Below, in pieces: positions 18,907-29,448 of a DNA stretch of 64,000 nt. The stretch comes from Pseudomonadota bacterium (GTDB taxonomy: Bacteria; Pseudomonadota; Gammaproteobacteria; JAADHS01), in assembly GCA_021821045.1 (NCBI GenBank), contig JAKACW010000004.1, positions 45,410 to 109,409 on the forward strand. Reading direction: 5' to 3'. The notes under the pieces are model-generated. The model made no database searches. It was not told the origin of the DNA and saw only the letters and a program-made list of their open reading frames with translations. Both the position numbers and the translations under genes were made by a program. Positions within the stretch are counted from its first letter, which is position 1. Every line of letters starts with the position of its first letter.

Positions 18907-20937
18907 ATGTCATTCCTCCGCGGCCCTAAACGCATCGCCAACAAGATCATACTGCTCGTGCTCATGATCGAGGTGTGTTCTGTCGCCTTATGGGGAACCC
19001 TCACCTACCTCGGAACGCGCAAAGAACTGCTCAGCAGTATCAGTAATCAGCTTTCCGAGGTCGCTCTGCGCACCACGTCCGAAATCGGCAACTTTTTCGT
19101 TCCGGTCGATATTCACACGGGCGTTCTCGCCGACGCTCTGTTCGATATGCCCAGTGCGGAACCTGAAACGAAGCGCCGCATGGTCAACCAGTTCATGCGT
19201 CACCGCCTCGAAGTAGAGGAAATCAGCGTCGCTGATGCGACAAGCCAGGAACTCATCCGCACGTCCCGAACGAAAGGTTTTGGTCCGGCGGACTTGAGAA
19301 ACCTGTCGGAGGATAGATTGCTGCAGTTGTCCTTGAAAGGCGCGAAGAGCATCGGCTCGATCATGTTTTCCGAGTATCTGGAACCCCGCTTGCGCATGGC
19401 CGTGCCCATCGGCCCGAAGGCCGACACGACGGGAAGCTTGCTCGTCACGATCAATCTGAAGTGGCTCTGGGACGTTATCCAAGCCCAGCATGTCGGCGAA
19501 TCGGGCTATGTCTACGTCGTCGACGAAAAACTCAATCTCATCGGCCACATCGACCCGAGCTACGTTCTATCGGGAACCGATCTGTCCAATTCAAGCATTC
19601 CCGCCGCGCTGTTTCAAAGCGGGAAACTGGACAAATTCCTTGTCTACAAGAATTTCACCGGTACCGATGTCGCCGGCATCAGCCGCTTCGACCCCGCCAA
19701 TCGTTGGTGGGTCATTGTAGAACAGCCCGTGAGCGAAGGACTGGCGCCCCTGCGCCGGGTCATCGAGCGTTTCTTGCTGGTGTTCCTGCTGGCGGTACCC
19801 GCGACCATCACGGCGGTGCTCTTCTTCTCCCGGCTGACCATGCGCCCGCTCGAGTCATTCGAGCACGGCATCGCGCGCGTCGCTCGTGGTGAACGCGATG
19901 TACAGATTCCAATCGCAAGGAACTCGGAACTTGCTACCCTGGCCGAAGGCTTCAACGCCATGGCGGAACACTTGGACCGGCGAATCGAGGAACTGCTGGC
20001 GTCCGAATCGAGGCTCAAAGAATCCGAAGAGCGCTATCGAAAATTGAGCGCCACGTTGCAGCACAGAGTCGATCAAGCGACTCGGCAATTGCGCCTGACC
20101 AATCAGCGATTGCAGGCGGCGGCAACGTCCGCACAACAAGCCAACGCCGCCAAGAGCGCCTTTCTGGCCAACATGAGTCACGAACTGCGCACGCCGCTCA
20201 ATGCGATCATCGGCTACACGGAAATGCTCAGCGAAGAGGCCAGCGACGCCGGCGCGGAGCAAACCTTGCGCGACCTGGAGAAAGTTCACCGCGCGGCCGT
20301 CTACTTGCTGGAGCTGATCAACAACATTCTCGATCTATCAAAAGTCGAGTCCGGCAAGATGGAAGTGTATATCGAACCGATGGACATTGCCGGCATGGTG
20401 AACGCCACGCTTGACACGGTGCAGCCACTGGCCGAAAAAGGCGGCAACACACTTGCTATCCGCTGCCCGGCCGACCTCGGTGAGATGCACACCGATGCGA
20501 CTAAAATGCGCCAATGCCTCATTAACCTGCTGGGGAACGCCTGCAAGTTCACCCACAGCGGGACGATCACTTGCGAGGTTCGCTCGGTAACACTGGCAAA
20601 GCACGAATACATCGACTTTGTGGTGCAGGACACGGGGATCGGCATGACAAAAGCACAACTGGACACCATCTTCGAGGCGTTCACCCAGGCGGACTCGTCC
20701 ACAACCCGCAAGTACGGCGGCACAGGTTTAGGACTGGCGATCAGTCGAAAGTTTTGCCGAATGCTGGGCGGCGACATCAGCGTGCGCAGCGAGCATGGGA
20801 AAGGGTCGAGATTCATATTACGGGTGCCGCGATTCGCCGATGCCGAAGCAGTCAAGCTGCATCACGTTTTGGTCAAGGTAGACCCCAGGTGCAATCCGTC
20901 CGTGCATCCCGGTAGTGCGACCACGTTATCGAACTAA
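18907..20937 (+). CDS. Membrane sensor histidine kinase (Cache-HAMP-HisKA-HATPase)
   Basis: The 676-residue kinase has a transmembrane helix near residues 12-33, a large periplasmic Cache-like sensor (about 40-285, with GYVYVVDEKLNLIGH), a second helix (about 285-310), a HAMP domain, a coiled coil, a HisKA domain and an HATPase domain. The phospho-acceptor His lies in MSHELRTPLNAI (about residue 425). The N box is NLLGNACKFT, and the G boxes DTGIGM and GTGLGLAIS are intact. There is no receiver domain and no adjacent response regulator, so the partner lies elsewhere. It begins three bases after the substrate-binding lipoprotein, which strongly suggests co-translation and a joint sensing role. 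Confidence 0.92.
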   Translation: MSFLRGPKRIANKIILLVLMIEVCSVALWGTLTYLGTRKELLSSISNQLSEVALRTTSEIGNFFVPVDIHTGVLADALFDMPSAEPETKRRMVNQFMRHRLEVEEISVADATSQELIRTSRTKGFGPADLRNLSEDRLLQLSLKGAKSIGSIMFSEYLEPRLRMAVPIGPKADTTGSLLVTINLKWLWDVIQAQHVGESGYVYVVDEKLNLIGHIDPSYVLSGTDLSNSSIPAALFQSGKLDKFLVYKNFTGTDVAGISRFDPANRWWVIVEQPVSEGLAPLRRVIERFLLVFLLAVPATITAVLFFSRLTMRPLESFEHGIARVARGERDVQIPIARNSELATLAEGFNAMAEHLDRRIEELLASESRLKESEERYRKLSATLQHRVDQATRQLRLTNQRLQAAATSAQQANAAKSAFLANMSHELRTPLNAIIGYTEMLSEEASDAGAEQTLRDLEKVHRAAVYLLELINNILDLSKVESGKMEVYIEPMDIAGMVNATLDTVQPLAEKGGNTLAIRCPADLGEMHTDATKMRQCLINLLGNACKFTHSGTITCEVRSVTLAKHEYIDFVVQDTGIGMTKAQLDTIFEAFTQADSSTTRKYGGTGLGLAISRKFCRMLGGDISVRSEHGKGSRFILRVPRFADAEAVKLHHVLVKVDPRCNPSVHPGSATTLSN

Positions 20938-20967
20938 TCTGACACTGTACGAGCAAAGGCAACGACG

Positions 20968-21219
20968 ATGAGAACAACACGTAACATGAACAGGCTCGAC
21001 CAACTTGTGCGTCTGGTTTTCGGCTCCCTGTTGATCTACGCGAGCGTCACCCTCGTGGAGTCACTGCTTGTCGCAGTTCCCATTGCGTTATTCGGCGTCG
21101 TCAATCTGCTTTCCGCCGCATACGGCTACTGCCCTGTTTATTCCTTTTTGGGCATCACGTCCCTTTCCGACCCTTGCACCGAGGACGATTCCGCCCCAAA
21201 TCAATCCGGCAGAAAATGA
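20968..21219 (+). CDS. DUF2892 (YgaP-like) small membrane protein
   Basis: The 83-residue protein has two hydrophobic segments (about 13-30 and 33-50) and then GYCPVYSFLGITS, the Cys-Pro block typical of DUF2892 proteins that resemble the membrane part of YgaP. The function of stand-alone members is not established. AAGG lies about eight bases before the ATG. It follows the histidine kinase by 30 bp on the same strand and converges with rimI. Confidence 0.82.
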   Translation: MRTTRNMNRLDQLVRLVFGSLLIYASVTLVESLLVAVPIALFGVVNLLSAAYGYCPVYSFLGITSLSDPCTEDDSAPNQSGRK

Positions 21220-21222
21220 GTC

Positions 21223-21687
21223 TCATTCCTGGGGAGTCAGTTCGCGGGCAAAGACCAACGCGTCCTCACGCCCGGAGTGCGCCGGATAGTAACCTTGCCG
21301 AACGCCGATTTCATTGAAGCCTTCGTCATTGTAGAGTGCAATTGCTCGAGCATTGGACACCCGCACCTCGAGGAACAACGTGGCAAGATCCAAGCGCCGC
21401 GCGTCGTCAATTAACGCGCGCAGCAATCGACGGCCAAAACCGCGCCGCTGATACTCCGGCTTCACGCCTAGATTGAGGATATGGCCTTCGCCCGCGCCGT
21501 GAGACAAGATCGCGAATCCGATCACCGCCTTGTGCAATTCCACCACGCGGCAGACGAAACCCACTTTCAGACAGCCTCGAAAGATGCTTTCGGTCCACGG
21601 AAATGGCGTGGCGCTTTTCTCGATGGCCGCCACGACAGCAACGTCGTCCGGCGTCATGAAGCGAATGGCGGCGTCTTTAGACGTCAT
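21223..21687 (-). CDS. rimI: Ribosomal protein S18-alanine N-acetyltransferase-like GNAT
   Basis: RimI acetylates the N-terminal alanine of ribosomal protein S18. The 154-residue protein is a single GNAT domain with the acetyl-CoA loop VKPEYQRRGFGRRLL, LFLEVRVSNARAIALYNDEGF and GYYPAHSGREDALVF, which match RimI rather than generic GNATs. Length is normal for the family. It lies 79 bp downstream of the uracil-DNA glycosylase gene on the same strand. In many proteobacteria rimI sits near tsaB or a glycosylase of this type, which supports the name. Substrate assignment is from similarity only. Confidence 0.88.
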   Translation of the reverse strand: MTSKDAAIRFMTPDDVAVVAAIEKSATPFPWTESIFRGCLKVGFVCRVVELHKAVIGFAILSHGAGEGHILNLGVKPEYQRRGFGRRLLRALIDDARRLDLATLFLEVRVSNARAIALYNDEGFNEIGVRQGYYPAHSGREDALVFARELTPQE

Positions 21688-21766
21688 GCGTCACGCTCGC
21701 CACGACGCCGCGCGCGACAATGCGACAGGTGCTTTGCGAATGGGTCTTTCGCGAGCACGCTCGCTC

Positions 21767-22510
21767 CTACGCTGAGTTGGTGGCGTGATCGGCGGCGTTA
21801 TTGTAAACGGACACCGCGAACTTCAAGTCTTCCCATGCGCGGTGCTTTTCGCCGGGCGACCGCAGCAGGTAAGCCGGGTGATAGGTAACAATGACCGGAA
21901 TGTCACTGCCCGGATAGGTATGAATCTTGCCTCGCAAGTTGGCGAGACTGTCGGCCGATTTGAGCAAGTCGTGGGCGGCGACACGCCCGACGGCAAGGAT
22001 CAGTTTCGGCTTGATCAACTGAATTTGGCGCCGCAAATAACCGGCGCAACTGGCCACCTCGTCCGGTAGCGGATCGCGATTCTGAGGCGGCCGGCATTTG
22101 ATGACGTTGGCGATGTAGGCGGTCCGGCGATTCAGCCCGATGGCGAACAACATGTTATCCAGCAACTTGCCCGCCCGCCCGACAAAGGGTTCGCCCAAAC
22201 GGTCTTCTTCGGCCCCTGGGGCCTCGCCGATGATCAGCCACTCGGCCCGCTCGTTGCCGACACCGAACACGGTCTGGGTGCGGGAACTGTGCAGCGCGCA
22301 TCGAGTACACTCGCGCACTTCGGCCCGCAAGATCGACCACGGATCGCCTCCATCGATGGGACTCTGCATTGGCGCCGAAGGCGCTGCGCTATCAGCCAGT
22401 ACCGCGTCGCCGACCGGCGCGCGCGACTGCCAAACCGGAATACCCATGGCCGTCAAATACGCGCGCCGTTGTGCGTCATCCACCGTGTCGTTCCCCTCTG
22501 CGGCTGTCAC
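21767..22510 (-). CDS. Family 4 uracil-DNA glycosylase (iron-sulfur type)
   Basis: This DNA repair enzyme removes uracil arising from cytosine deamination. The 247-residue protein has an N-terminal extension of about 70 residues and then the family-4 core: ECTRCAL (two cluster cysteines), motif [27 protein letters not shown] and SCAGYL (the other two cysteines), and motif [11 protein letters not shown]. All four presumed Fe-S ligands are present. It starts at a GTG whose first four bases overlap the leuA stop (GTGA), so it is translationally coupled to the end of the leuA operon. In other bacteria the N-terminal extension resembles a fragment of the phage polymerase-related family; I see no function for it here. 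Confidence 0.92.
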   Translation of the reverse strand: MTAAEGNDTVDDAQRRAYLTAMGIPVWQSRAPVGDAVLADSAAPSAPMQSPIDGGDPWSILRAEVRECTRCALHSSRTQTVFGVGNERAEWLIIGEAPGAEEDRLGEPFVGRAGKLLDNMLFAIGLNRRTAYIANVIKCRPPQNRDPLPDEVASCAGYLRRQIQLIKPKLILAVGRVAAHDLLKSADSLANLRGKIHTYPGSDIPVIVTYHPAYLLRSPGEKHRAWEDLKFAVSVYNNAADHATNSA

Positions 22511-24045
22511 AGCAACTGCGGATGCTCGCGCTGCGCCGGCGCCAAGAGCTTGCCCAACGCATTGATGTAAGCCTTCGCGGATGCAACCACGATATCCGGG
22601 TCCGCGCCCTGGCCGTTCACAATGCGACCTCCCTTGGCCACGCGCACCGTCACTTCGCCCTGGGAGTCGGTGCCGCTGGTGATGGCGTTGACGGAGTAAA
22701 GCTGCAATTCCGACTCGCTGCCCACGATGGCCTCGATCGCCTTATACGTCGCGTCGACCGGGCCGCCGCCGGGAGCGACGGCCTGCTTCTCCTCGCCGTC
22801 CACCACCAAGGTCAGCGACGCCACCGGTGTTTCGCCGGTTTCGGAACACACCTTCAATGCCACCAGCTTGATTCGCTCGTTTTCCGCCTGCGATCCGGCA
22901 TCGGTCACCAACGCCTGCAAGTCCTCGTCGTAGATTTCATGCTTGCGATCGGCGAGCGCTTTGAAGCGGGCGAACGCGGCATTGAGATCGTCTTCCGATT
23001 TGAACTCGATGCCCAGTTCGGATAAACGGCTGCGAAACGCGTTGCGGCCGGAATGCTTGCCGAGCACCATGCGATTGGCGGTCCAACCCACGTCCTGGGC
23101 GCGCATGATTTCATAGGTTTCGCGCTTCTTGAGCACCCCATCTTGGTGAATGCCGGACTCGTGGGCGAAAGCGTTGGCGCCGACAATGGCTTTGTTCGGC
23201 TGTACCGGAAAACCCGTGATGCTCGACACGAGCCGGCTGCACGGCACGATCTGCGTCGTGTCCAAATCGACGTCGCAGGTAAACACATCACGCCGGGTTC
23301 GCACCGCCATGACGATTTCCTCCAGCGCCGCGTTGCCCGCCCGCTCCCCCAAGCCGTTGATGGTGCACTCGACTTGGCGCGCGCCATTTATCACGGCCGC
23401 CAATGAGTTGGCGACGGCCAGACCAAGGTCGTTGTGACAATGCACCGAGAAAACGGCTTTGTCGGCGTTGGGCACCCGCTCGATGAGCTTGCGGATCAAC
23501 TCGCCGAACTGATGGGGCATGTTGTAGCCCACGGTATCCGGGATGTTGATGGTGCGTGCGCCGGCGTTGATCACTGCTTCGATGACACGGCACAAGAAAT
23601 CCAGCTCGGAGCGGCCGGCGTCCTCCGGAGAAAATTCCACGTCTTCCGTGTAACCGCGCGCGCGTTTGACCGCCGCCACGGCCCGCTCCACCACTTGGTC
23701 GGGGGTCATGCGCAACTTGTCGCGCATATGGATGGGCGAGGTAGCGATGAAGGTGTGAATGCGCGCCGAGCGAGCACCCTTGAGGGCTTCCGCCGCCTTA
23801 TCGATGTCACCGTCCACGGCCCGGGCCAGACCGCAGATCGTGCTGCCGGTGATGGCGTTGGCCACATCCCGCACGGCTTCGAAATCGCCCGGACTGGCGG
23901 CGGGAAATCCGGCCTCGATAATGTCCACGCGCATTCGCTCCAGGGATTTGGCGATACGTACCTTTTCATCCCGCGTCATAGACGCACCGGGACTCTGTTC
24001 GCCGTCGCGCAACGTGGTGTCAAATATAATCAACTTATCTTTCAT
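22507..24045 (-). CDS. leuA: 2-isopropylmalate synthase
   Basis: LeuA condenses 2-oxoisovalerate with acetyl-CoA, the first committed step of leucine synthesis. The 512-residue protein shows the HMG-CoA lyase-like TIM barrel with [13 protein letters not shown] at the N-terminus, [24 protein letters not shown] (metal-binding histidines) and [14 protein letters not shown], and the C-terminal LeuA dimerisation/leucine-binding domain (about 390-505). Length matches bacterial LeuA. It starts at an ATG with GGAG eight bases upstream. It is the last biosynthetic gene of ilvB-ilvN-ilvC-psd-pssA-leuA. A leucine-rich leader peptide and hairpins precede it, pointing to its own attenuation control. Confidence 0.97.
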   Translation of the reverse strand: MKDKLIIFDTTLRDGEQSPGASMTRDEKVRIAKSLERMRVDIIEAGFPAASPGDFEAVRDVANAITGSTICGLARAVDGDIDKAAEALKGARSARIHTFIATSPIHMRDKLRMTPDQVVERAVAAVKRARGYTEDVEFSPEDAGRSELDFLCRVIEAVINAGARTINIPDTVGYNMPHQFGELIRKLIERVPNADKAVFSVHCHNDLGLAVANSLAAVINGARQVECTINGLGERAGNAALEEIVMAVRTRRDVFTCDVDLDTTQIVPCSRLVSSITGFPVQPNKAIVGANAFAHESGIHQDGVLKKRETYEIMRAQDVGWTANRMVLGKHSGRNAFRSRLSELGIEFKSEDDLNAAFARFKALADRKHEIYDEDLQALVTDAGSQAENERIKLVALKVCSETGETPVASLTLVVDGEEKQAVAPGGGPVDATYKAIEAIVGSESELQLYSVNAITSGTDSQGEVTVRVAKGGRIVNGQGADPDIVVASAKAYINALGKLLAPAQREHPQLL

Positions 24046-24080
24046 GAGCTTGCTCCAGCCTGTTGGCCGCCATGTTACTT

Positions 24081-24198
24081 GAGGCAGGATCTTCCGGCAA
24101 CGCGCCGCTGCCGCCTCTGTGGGCTAGCCGAATGTTACGAAACTTGTTTGGTGGCGGGCGAATACCCGCGGGGTGAGATTGGCTGCCCCTCAGGGCAG
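24081..24198 (-). promoter_or_regulatory. leuA leader hairpins
   Basis: Between the leader peptide and leuA the transcript can form three stems: CUGCCC-UGAG-GGGCAG overlapping the leader stop codon (24183-24198), GCGGG...CCCGC around 24160-24175, and a longer one close to leuA (GAGGC...GCCTC, 24081-24117, with an inner CGGCA/TGCCG). The first stem directly overlaps the last leucine codon and stop of the leader peptide, where a stalled ribosome would disrupt it. No U-run follows any stem, so a classical intrinsic terminator is not obvious. The remaining bases of this 294-bp gap hold nothing else I recognise. Confidence 0.5.
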
Positions 24199-24285
24199 TC
24201 GCAGCAGCAGAGAAAGCGAGAGCGCGAAACAACGCCCAGCATGATCGCCGGTCGGCAGTTGAGCGCTGTTCGAGGGTTTAGACAT
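24190..24285 (-). CDS. leuA leader peptide (attenuator), 31 residues
   Basis: A 31-codon frame starts at ATG 24285 and stops at TGA 24190-24192, 144 bp upstream of leuA. Its end reads L-S-L-S-L-L-L-R-L-P: six leucines in the last ten residues, encoded by CTC, CTT and CTG codons just before the stop. This arrangement is what is expected for a leucine attenuator such as LeuL, in which ribosome stalling at leucine codons under starvation changes downstream RNA folding. The ribosome site is weak (TTGGAATC before ATG). A longer overlapping frame in another phase (24135-24368) has no such pattern. The peptide has no function of its own; control is inferred. Confidence 0.6.
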   Translation of the reverse strand: MSKPSNSAQLPTGDHAGRCFALSLSLLLRLP

Positions 24286-24339
24286 GATTCCAACCAAATC
24301 GGTAGTTGTTGAAACAATACTTTCCTGGCCGCAACCGTG

Positions 24340-25191
24340 TCAAGGGTTGTGGCCGACATCCTTCCCACCGGAGTGCCCCTCGCGCCGGTGCTTGCGCGCT
24401 TTGCGCAATTGCACCAGGGTCATGACCGGTCCCGACAGCGCATAGAGCAAGAATATGGCGAATAACACCTGGGGCGGATCAATGGATATCAACACGTAGG
24501 TCAGAACCATCGCCAGAATCGCCACGAACGGCACCTTGCCGTGCAAGTCGATGTCCTTGAAACTGCGGTAGCGAATATTGCTCACCATGAGCACACCCGC
24601 GACCACGGTTATTACCCACGCCAGTTTGGACACCGAAGCTCCCTCGACGCCGAGGTCATTCAGAAGCCAAATCAAACCCGCGACAAGGGCAGCGGCGGCC
24701 GGACTCGCCAAGCCTTGAAAATAGCGCTTATTTGATGTGGTGGCCTGGGTATTGAAACGTGCCAGGCGTAATGCGGTGGCCGCCGCATAGAGAAACGCCG
24801 CCAGCCAACCGATCTTTCCCAGCGGCTGCAGCGCCCAATTGTAAACAACCAACGCCGGCGCAAGCCCGAAACAGACCATGTCGACGAGACTGTCATACTC
24901 CTTGCCGAAGTCGCTTTGGGTATTGGTGAGCCGGGCGATCCGCCCGTCGAGTCCGTCCATGATCATGGCCACGAAAATTCCGATGGCGGCGGCTTCCCAG
25001 CGCCCGGCCATAGCGGCAACGATGGCGTAAAACCCGGCAAACAAACCCGCCGTGGTAAACAAATTGGGCAACAGATAAATCCCGCGGCCCCGCTGCGGGG
25101 TCGCGGACTCGGTCGGCTTGCGCCGGTCCGGGATCACGTCGCGAATCGGCGCTGTCCCGCCCTCTAAAGGTGTCTGTTTCTTCGGTTCCAT
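24340..25191 (-). CDS. pssA: CDP-diacylglycerol--serine O-phosphatidyltransferase
   Basis: PssA makes phosphatidylserine from CDP-diacylglycerol and serine in the inner membrane. The 283-residue protein has a polar N-terminus of about 40 residues, then about seven hydrophobic segments. The CDP-alcohol phosphotransferase motif DG-x2-AR-x8-G-x3-D-x3-D is complete in the stretch beginning MDGLDGRIARL (about residues 78-103). This is the membrane type, not the E. coli cytosolic phospholipase D-like type. It lies five bases downstream of the psd-like gene and upstream of leuA. Its neighbour would be expected to decarboxylate its product, but that gene appears to have lost its catalytic residues. 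Confidence 0.94.
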   Translation of the reverse strand: MEPKKQTPLEGGTAPIRDVIPDRRKPTESATPQRGRGIYLLPNLFTTAGLFAGFYAIVAAMAGRWEAAAIGIFVAMIMDGLDGRIARLTNTQSDFGKEYDSLVDMVCFGLAPALVVYNWALQPLGKIGWLAAFLYAAATALRLARFNTQATTSNKRYFQGLASPAAAALVAGLIWLLNDLGVEGASVSKLAWVITVVAGVLMVSNIRYRSFKDIDLHGKVPFVAILAMVLTYVLISIDPPQVLFAIFLLYALSGPVMTLVQLRKARKHRREGHSGGKDVGHNP

Positions 25192-25196
25192 TGACT

Positions 25197-25874
25197 CTAT
25201 CCATGTACCAACGACGCGATTAGATCACTGCCAGAGCGGACGGTGTCGCCCGGCTTGACACTGATCCGCGCATTCGCGGGCAAATAGACCGCGAGGCGGC
25301 CGCCGAAAGGCATGAACCCGCAACGCTGTCCCTGTCCGACACGCTGTCCGACCACGCCGTAGCAACGGGGTCTGCGCAAAGGGGCCACGGTCAACTCCAA
25401 CACCACATCGTCGGCCTCGTCCGTCTGAATCCACAACCCATCGAGCCGCTTGCCCCGGTTGCGCAATGCGTCCTCGTCGGCAGTGTACTCCTGCTTGCTG
25501 CCCCACGTGTGGACAGTGCCCTTGCGCAGGTGCCATTGATTGACGAACTTGCCTTCGGTGGGCGCCCGCAAGGTGTACTCGCCCAACGGATTCAGCGCCA
25601 GAGTAATACGTTTCGACGGCCGCTGCAAAAACGGATCGACGGTATCCTCAATGGCCTGTACTCGGCTGTCTGCCGGACTCACGACGCCGAGCGGACTCGC
25701 CGGAATACGTCGCTCCGAGCGACGAAAACAATACACCAGCACGATCGCGGTCAGCCAAAGCGGCAATGACCACCACCCGAAAAACCACTTTATCAATGCC
25801 GCCATAACCACAACGGCGAAGATATAGGGCAAACCCTCCGAAGCGATAGAGCCAACCCTGTTGTCCTTGGTCAT
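25197..25874 (-). CDS. Phosphatidylserine decarboxylase-like protein lacking catalytic residues
   Basis: The 225-residue protein has two N-terminal membrane segments (about 15-50) and the overall pattern of the short (archaeal/rhizobial) Psd family: VVSPADS, RAPTEGKFVNQWH and a C-terminal YLPANARISVKPGDTV. In active members the chain cleaves itself at a Gly-Ser within an FGSR motif to make the pyruvoyl cofactor. Here the corresponding sequence is PFGGRLAVYLP (Gly at position 192). The Asp-His of the usual SP-x-DVH-x-NR block is replaced in LNPLGEYTLRAP. The protein therefore probably cannot self-process or decarboxylate. It lies between ilvC (76 bp, with a hairpin) and pssA (5 bp). A regulatory or structural role is possible. 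Confidence 0.75.
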   Translation of the reverse strand: MTKDNRVGSIASEGLPYIFAVVVMAALIKWFFGWWSLPLWLTAIVLVYCFRRSERRIPASPLGVVSPADSRVQAIEDTVDPFLQRPSKRITLALNPLGEYTLRAPTEGKFVNQWHLRKGTVHTWGSKQEYTADEDALRNRGKRLDGLWIQTDEADDVVLELTVAPLRRPRCYGVVGQRVGQGQRCGFMPFGGRLAVYLPANARISVKPGDTVRSGSDLIASLVHG

Positions 25875-25900
25875 GCGCGACTCACCGCTCTATGCAAAAC

Positions 25901-25925
25901 GCAAAGGCCCCAGAGGGGCCTTTGC
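25901..25925 (-). terminator. Hairpin between ilvC and the psd-like gene
   Basis: A perfect 11-bp stem (GCAAAGGCCCC / GGGGCCTTTGC) with a three-base loop lies 25 bp after the ilvC stop. On the minus strand it is followed by GTTTTG. It is a strong stem with a short T-run and probably terminates part of the ilvBNC transcript before psd-pssA-leuA. Confidence 0.7.
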
Positions 25926-25950
25926 ATCAGTTTCCGGACCACGATCCCGG

Positions 25951-27506
<1,556 letters not shown>

Positions 27507-27509
27507 GGC

Positions 27510-29219
27510 CTATACCAGAATCATTTCGTTCAATCCCGCGCCGGCCGGGATCATGGGATAAACGTTCTCTTTCTGGTCGGTGATGAAATCCATGAACACC
27601 AACCGATCCTTCAGGCGCAAGGCTTCCTTGATCGCGGGCTCGACATCGGATGGCTTTTCGATGCGCATTCCGACGTGACCGTACGCTTCGGCCAGCTTCA
27701 CGAAATCCGGCAACGCCTCCATGTACGACATGGAATAGCGGCTTTGATAGAAAAATTCCTGCCACTGGCGCACCATGCCCAGATATCGGTTGTTCAAATT
27801 GATGATCTTGATCGGCAGGCGATATTGCAAACAGGTCGACAGCTCCTGAATGCACATTTGAATACTGCCCTCGCCGGTGACGCAGCCGACTAACGCATCG
27901 GGATGGGCGAACTGCACGCCCATAGCGGCCGGCAACCCGAACCCCATGGTGCCCAAGCCGCCGGAGTTGATCCAACGCCGCGGCTTGTCGAATTTATAAA
28001 ACTGCGCGGCCCACATCTGGTGCTGGCCGACGTCGGAGGTTAGAAACGCCTGCCCCTCGCTCAACTCGTAGAACTTTTCCACCACCATTTGCGGCTTGAT
28101 GATCTCGGACGCACGGTCGTACTTCAGACAATCCGTGGCACGCCACTCCTCGATTTGCTTCCACCATTCCGCCAGCGCCGTCGCATCGGGCTTTTCGCCG
28201 GTTTCATCGAGCAAACGGATCATGTCCTGCAGCACCGACTTCACCGAACCGACGATGGGTACGTCGACGCGAACGCTTTTCGAGATCGATGCCGGATCGA
28301 TGTCGACGTGGACGATCTGCGCGCCGGGACAAAACTTCTTCACGTTGCCGGTCACGCGATCATCGAAGCGGGCGCCGATGGCAATCAACACGTCGCAGTG
28401 ATGCATCGCCATGTTGGCTTCGTAGGTGCCGTGCATGCCCAACATGCCGAGGAACTGCTTGTCGGTCGCCGGATAGCCGCCCAAACCCATGAGGGTATTG
28501 GTAATGGGATAGCCCAGCTTGCGGGTCAGCTCAGTCAGCTCGGGCGCGGAGTTGCCCAGAATGACGCCGCCGCCGGTGTACAGCATGGGGCGCTTCGCCG
28601 ACAGCATGAGTTTGACCGCGCGGCGGATTTGACCGATATGGCCCCGCTCCACCGGGCTGTAGGAACGCAAGCTGATCTGCTTGGGATATTCGAATACGGT
28701 TTTCGCGGCCGTGACGTCCTTCGGAACATCGACAACCACCGGTCCGGGACGACCGCTGGTGGCGATAAAAAACGCCTTCTTTATCGTCGAGGCGAGATCC
28801 TTGACGTCCTTCACCAAGAAGTTGTGCTTAACACAGGGGCGCGTGATACCCACTGCATCCACCTCTTGGAATGCGTCGCTGCCGATAGCGTGGGTCGGCA
28901 CCTGTCCCGTGATGATCACCATCGGGATCGAATCCATATACGCCGTGGCGATCCCGGTAATGGCGTTGGTGGCCCCCGGCCCCGAGGTCACGAGAACGAC
29001 ACCCGGTTTCTCCGTCGAACGGGCATAGCCGTCGGCGGCATGGGTCGCCGCCTGCTCATGGCGGACCAGAATGTGCTTGATGTGGTCCTGTTTGTACAAT
29101 GCATCGTAAATATGCAAAACGGCCCCGCCGGGGTAGCCGAACAAGTATTCGACCCCCTCTTCTTTGAGGCACTCAACAACGATTTCCGCGCCGGTTAATT
29201 CCACGGTTACCCTCGACAT
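27510..29219 (-). CDS. ilvB: Acetolactate synthase large (catalytic) subunit
   Basis: This thiamine-diphosphate enzyme makes acetolactate from two pyruvates, the first step of valine and leucine synthesis, or acetohydroxybutyrate for isoleucine. The 569-residue protein contains VEYLFGYPGGAVLHIYD, with the catalytic Glu in HEQAATHAADGYAR; the FAD/central domain around MLYTGGGVILGN; and the ThDP/Mg motif beginning GCVTGEGSIQM and ending NLNNRYLG. Length is normal. It opens the operon ilvB-ilvN-ilvC. A short hairpin overlaps its ribosome site region. Confidence 0.97.
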   Translation of the reverse strand: MSRVTVELTGAEIVVECLKEEGVEYLFGYPGGAVLHIYDALYKQDHIKHILVRHEQAATHAADGYARSTEKPGVVLVTSGPGATNAITGIATAYMDSIPMVIITGQVPTHAIGSDAFQEVDAVGITRPCVKHNFLVKDVKDLASTIKKAFFIATSGRPGPVVVDVPKDVTAAKTVFEYPKQISLRSYSPVERGHIGQIRRAVKLMLSAKRPMLYTGGGVILGNSAPELTELTRKLGYPITNTLMGLGGYPATDKQFLGMLGMHGTYEANMAMHHCDVLIAIGARFDDRVTGNVKKFCPGAQIVHVDIDPASISKSVRVDVPIVGSVKSVLQDMIRLLDETGEKPDATALAEWWKQIEEWRATDCLKYDRASEIIKPQMVVEKFYELSEGQAFLTSDVGQHQMWAAQFYKFDKPRRWINSGGLGTMGFGLPAAMGVQFAHPDALVGCVTGEGSIQMCIQELSTCLQYRLPIKIINLNNRYLGMVRQWQEFFYQSRYSMSYMEALPDFVKLAEAYGHVGMRIEKPSDVEPAIKEALRLKDRLVFMDFITDQKENVYPMIPAGAGLNEMILV

Positions 29220-29226
29220 TCACTGC

Positions 29227-29244
29227 CCCGCACCCATGCGCGGG
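29227..29244 (-). promoter_or_regulatory. Small hairpin overlapping ilvB ribosome site
   Basis: On the minus strand CCCGCGC-AUGG-GUGCGGG forms a 7-bp stem (one G-U pair) that ends eight bases before the ilvB ATG. Its right arm contains the only purine-rich stretch (GCGGGG) that could serve as a Shine-Dalgarno, so it may limit translation initiation. This is inferred from sequence alone. Confidence 0.3.
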
Positions 29245-29448
29245 CCCACAATTGAACCCGCAACAGTAAAGGAGAAGCTGTCGCGTGGTCAAGATTGTCG
29301 CTTTGAAAACAAGGCATTACCGGCATTTTTTACTGGTTTTCGCGCATTATGGCCGCCATCTGCCGGTTGGGCCGAAAAGTAGCGTATTTTACGGGATCTT
29401 TAAATTTCGCGCTATAATAACGCCTTTTTGCGGGCCAGGTGTCATGTC

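Noticed and set aside
29207..29326. 39-codon upstream frame overlapping the ilvB start, containing LLLRVQL
   Set aside because: Only a handful of branched-chain codons, no classical leader layout and it runs into ilvB; not convincing as an ilvB attenuator.
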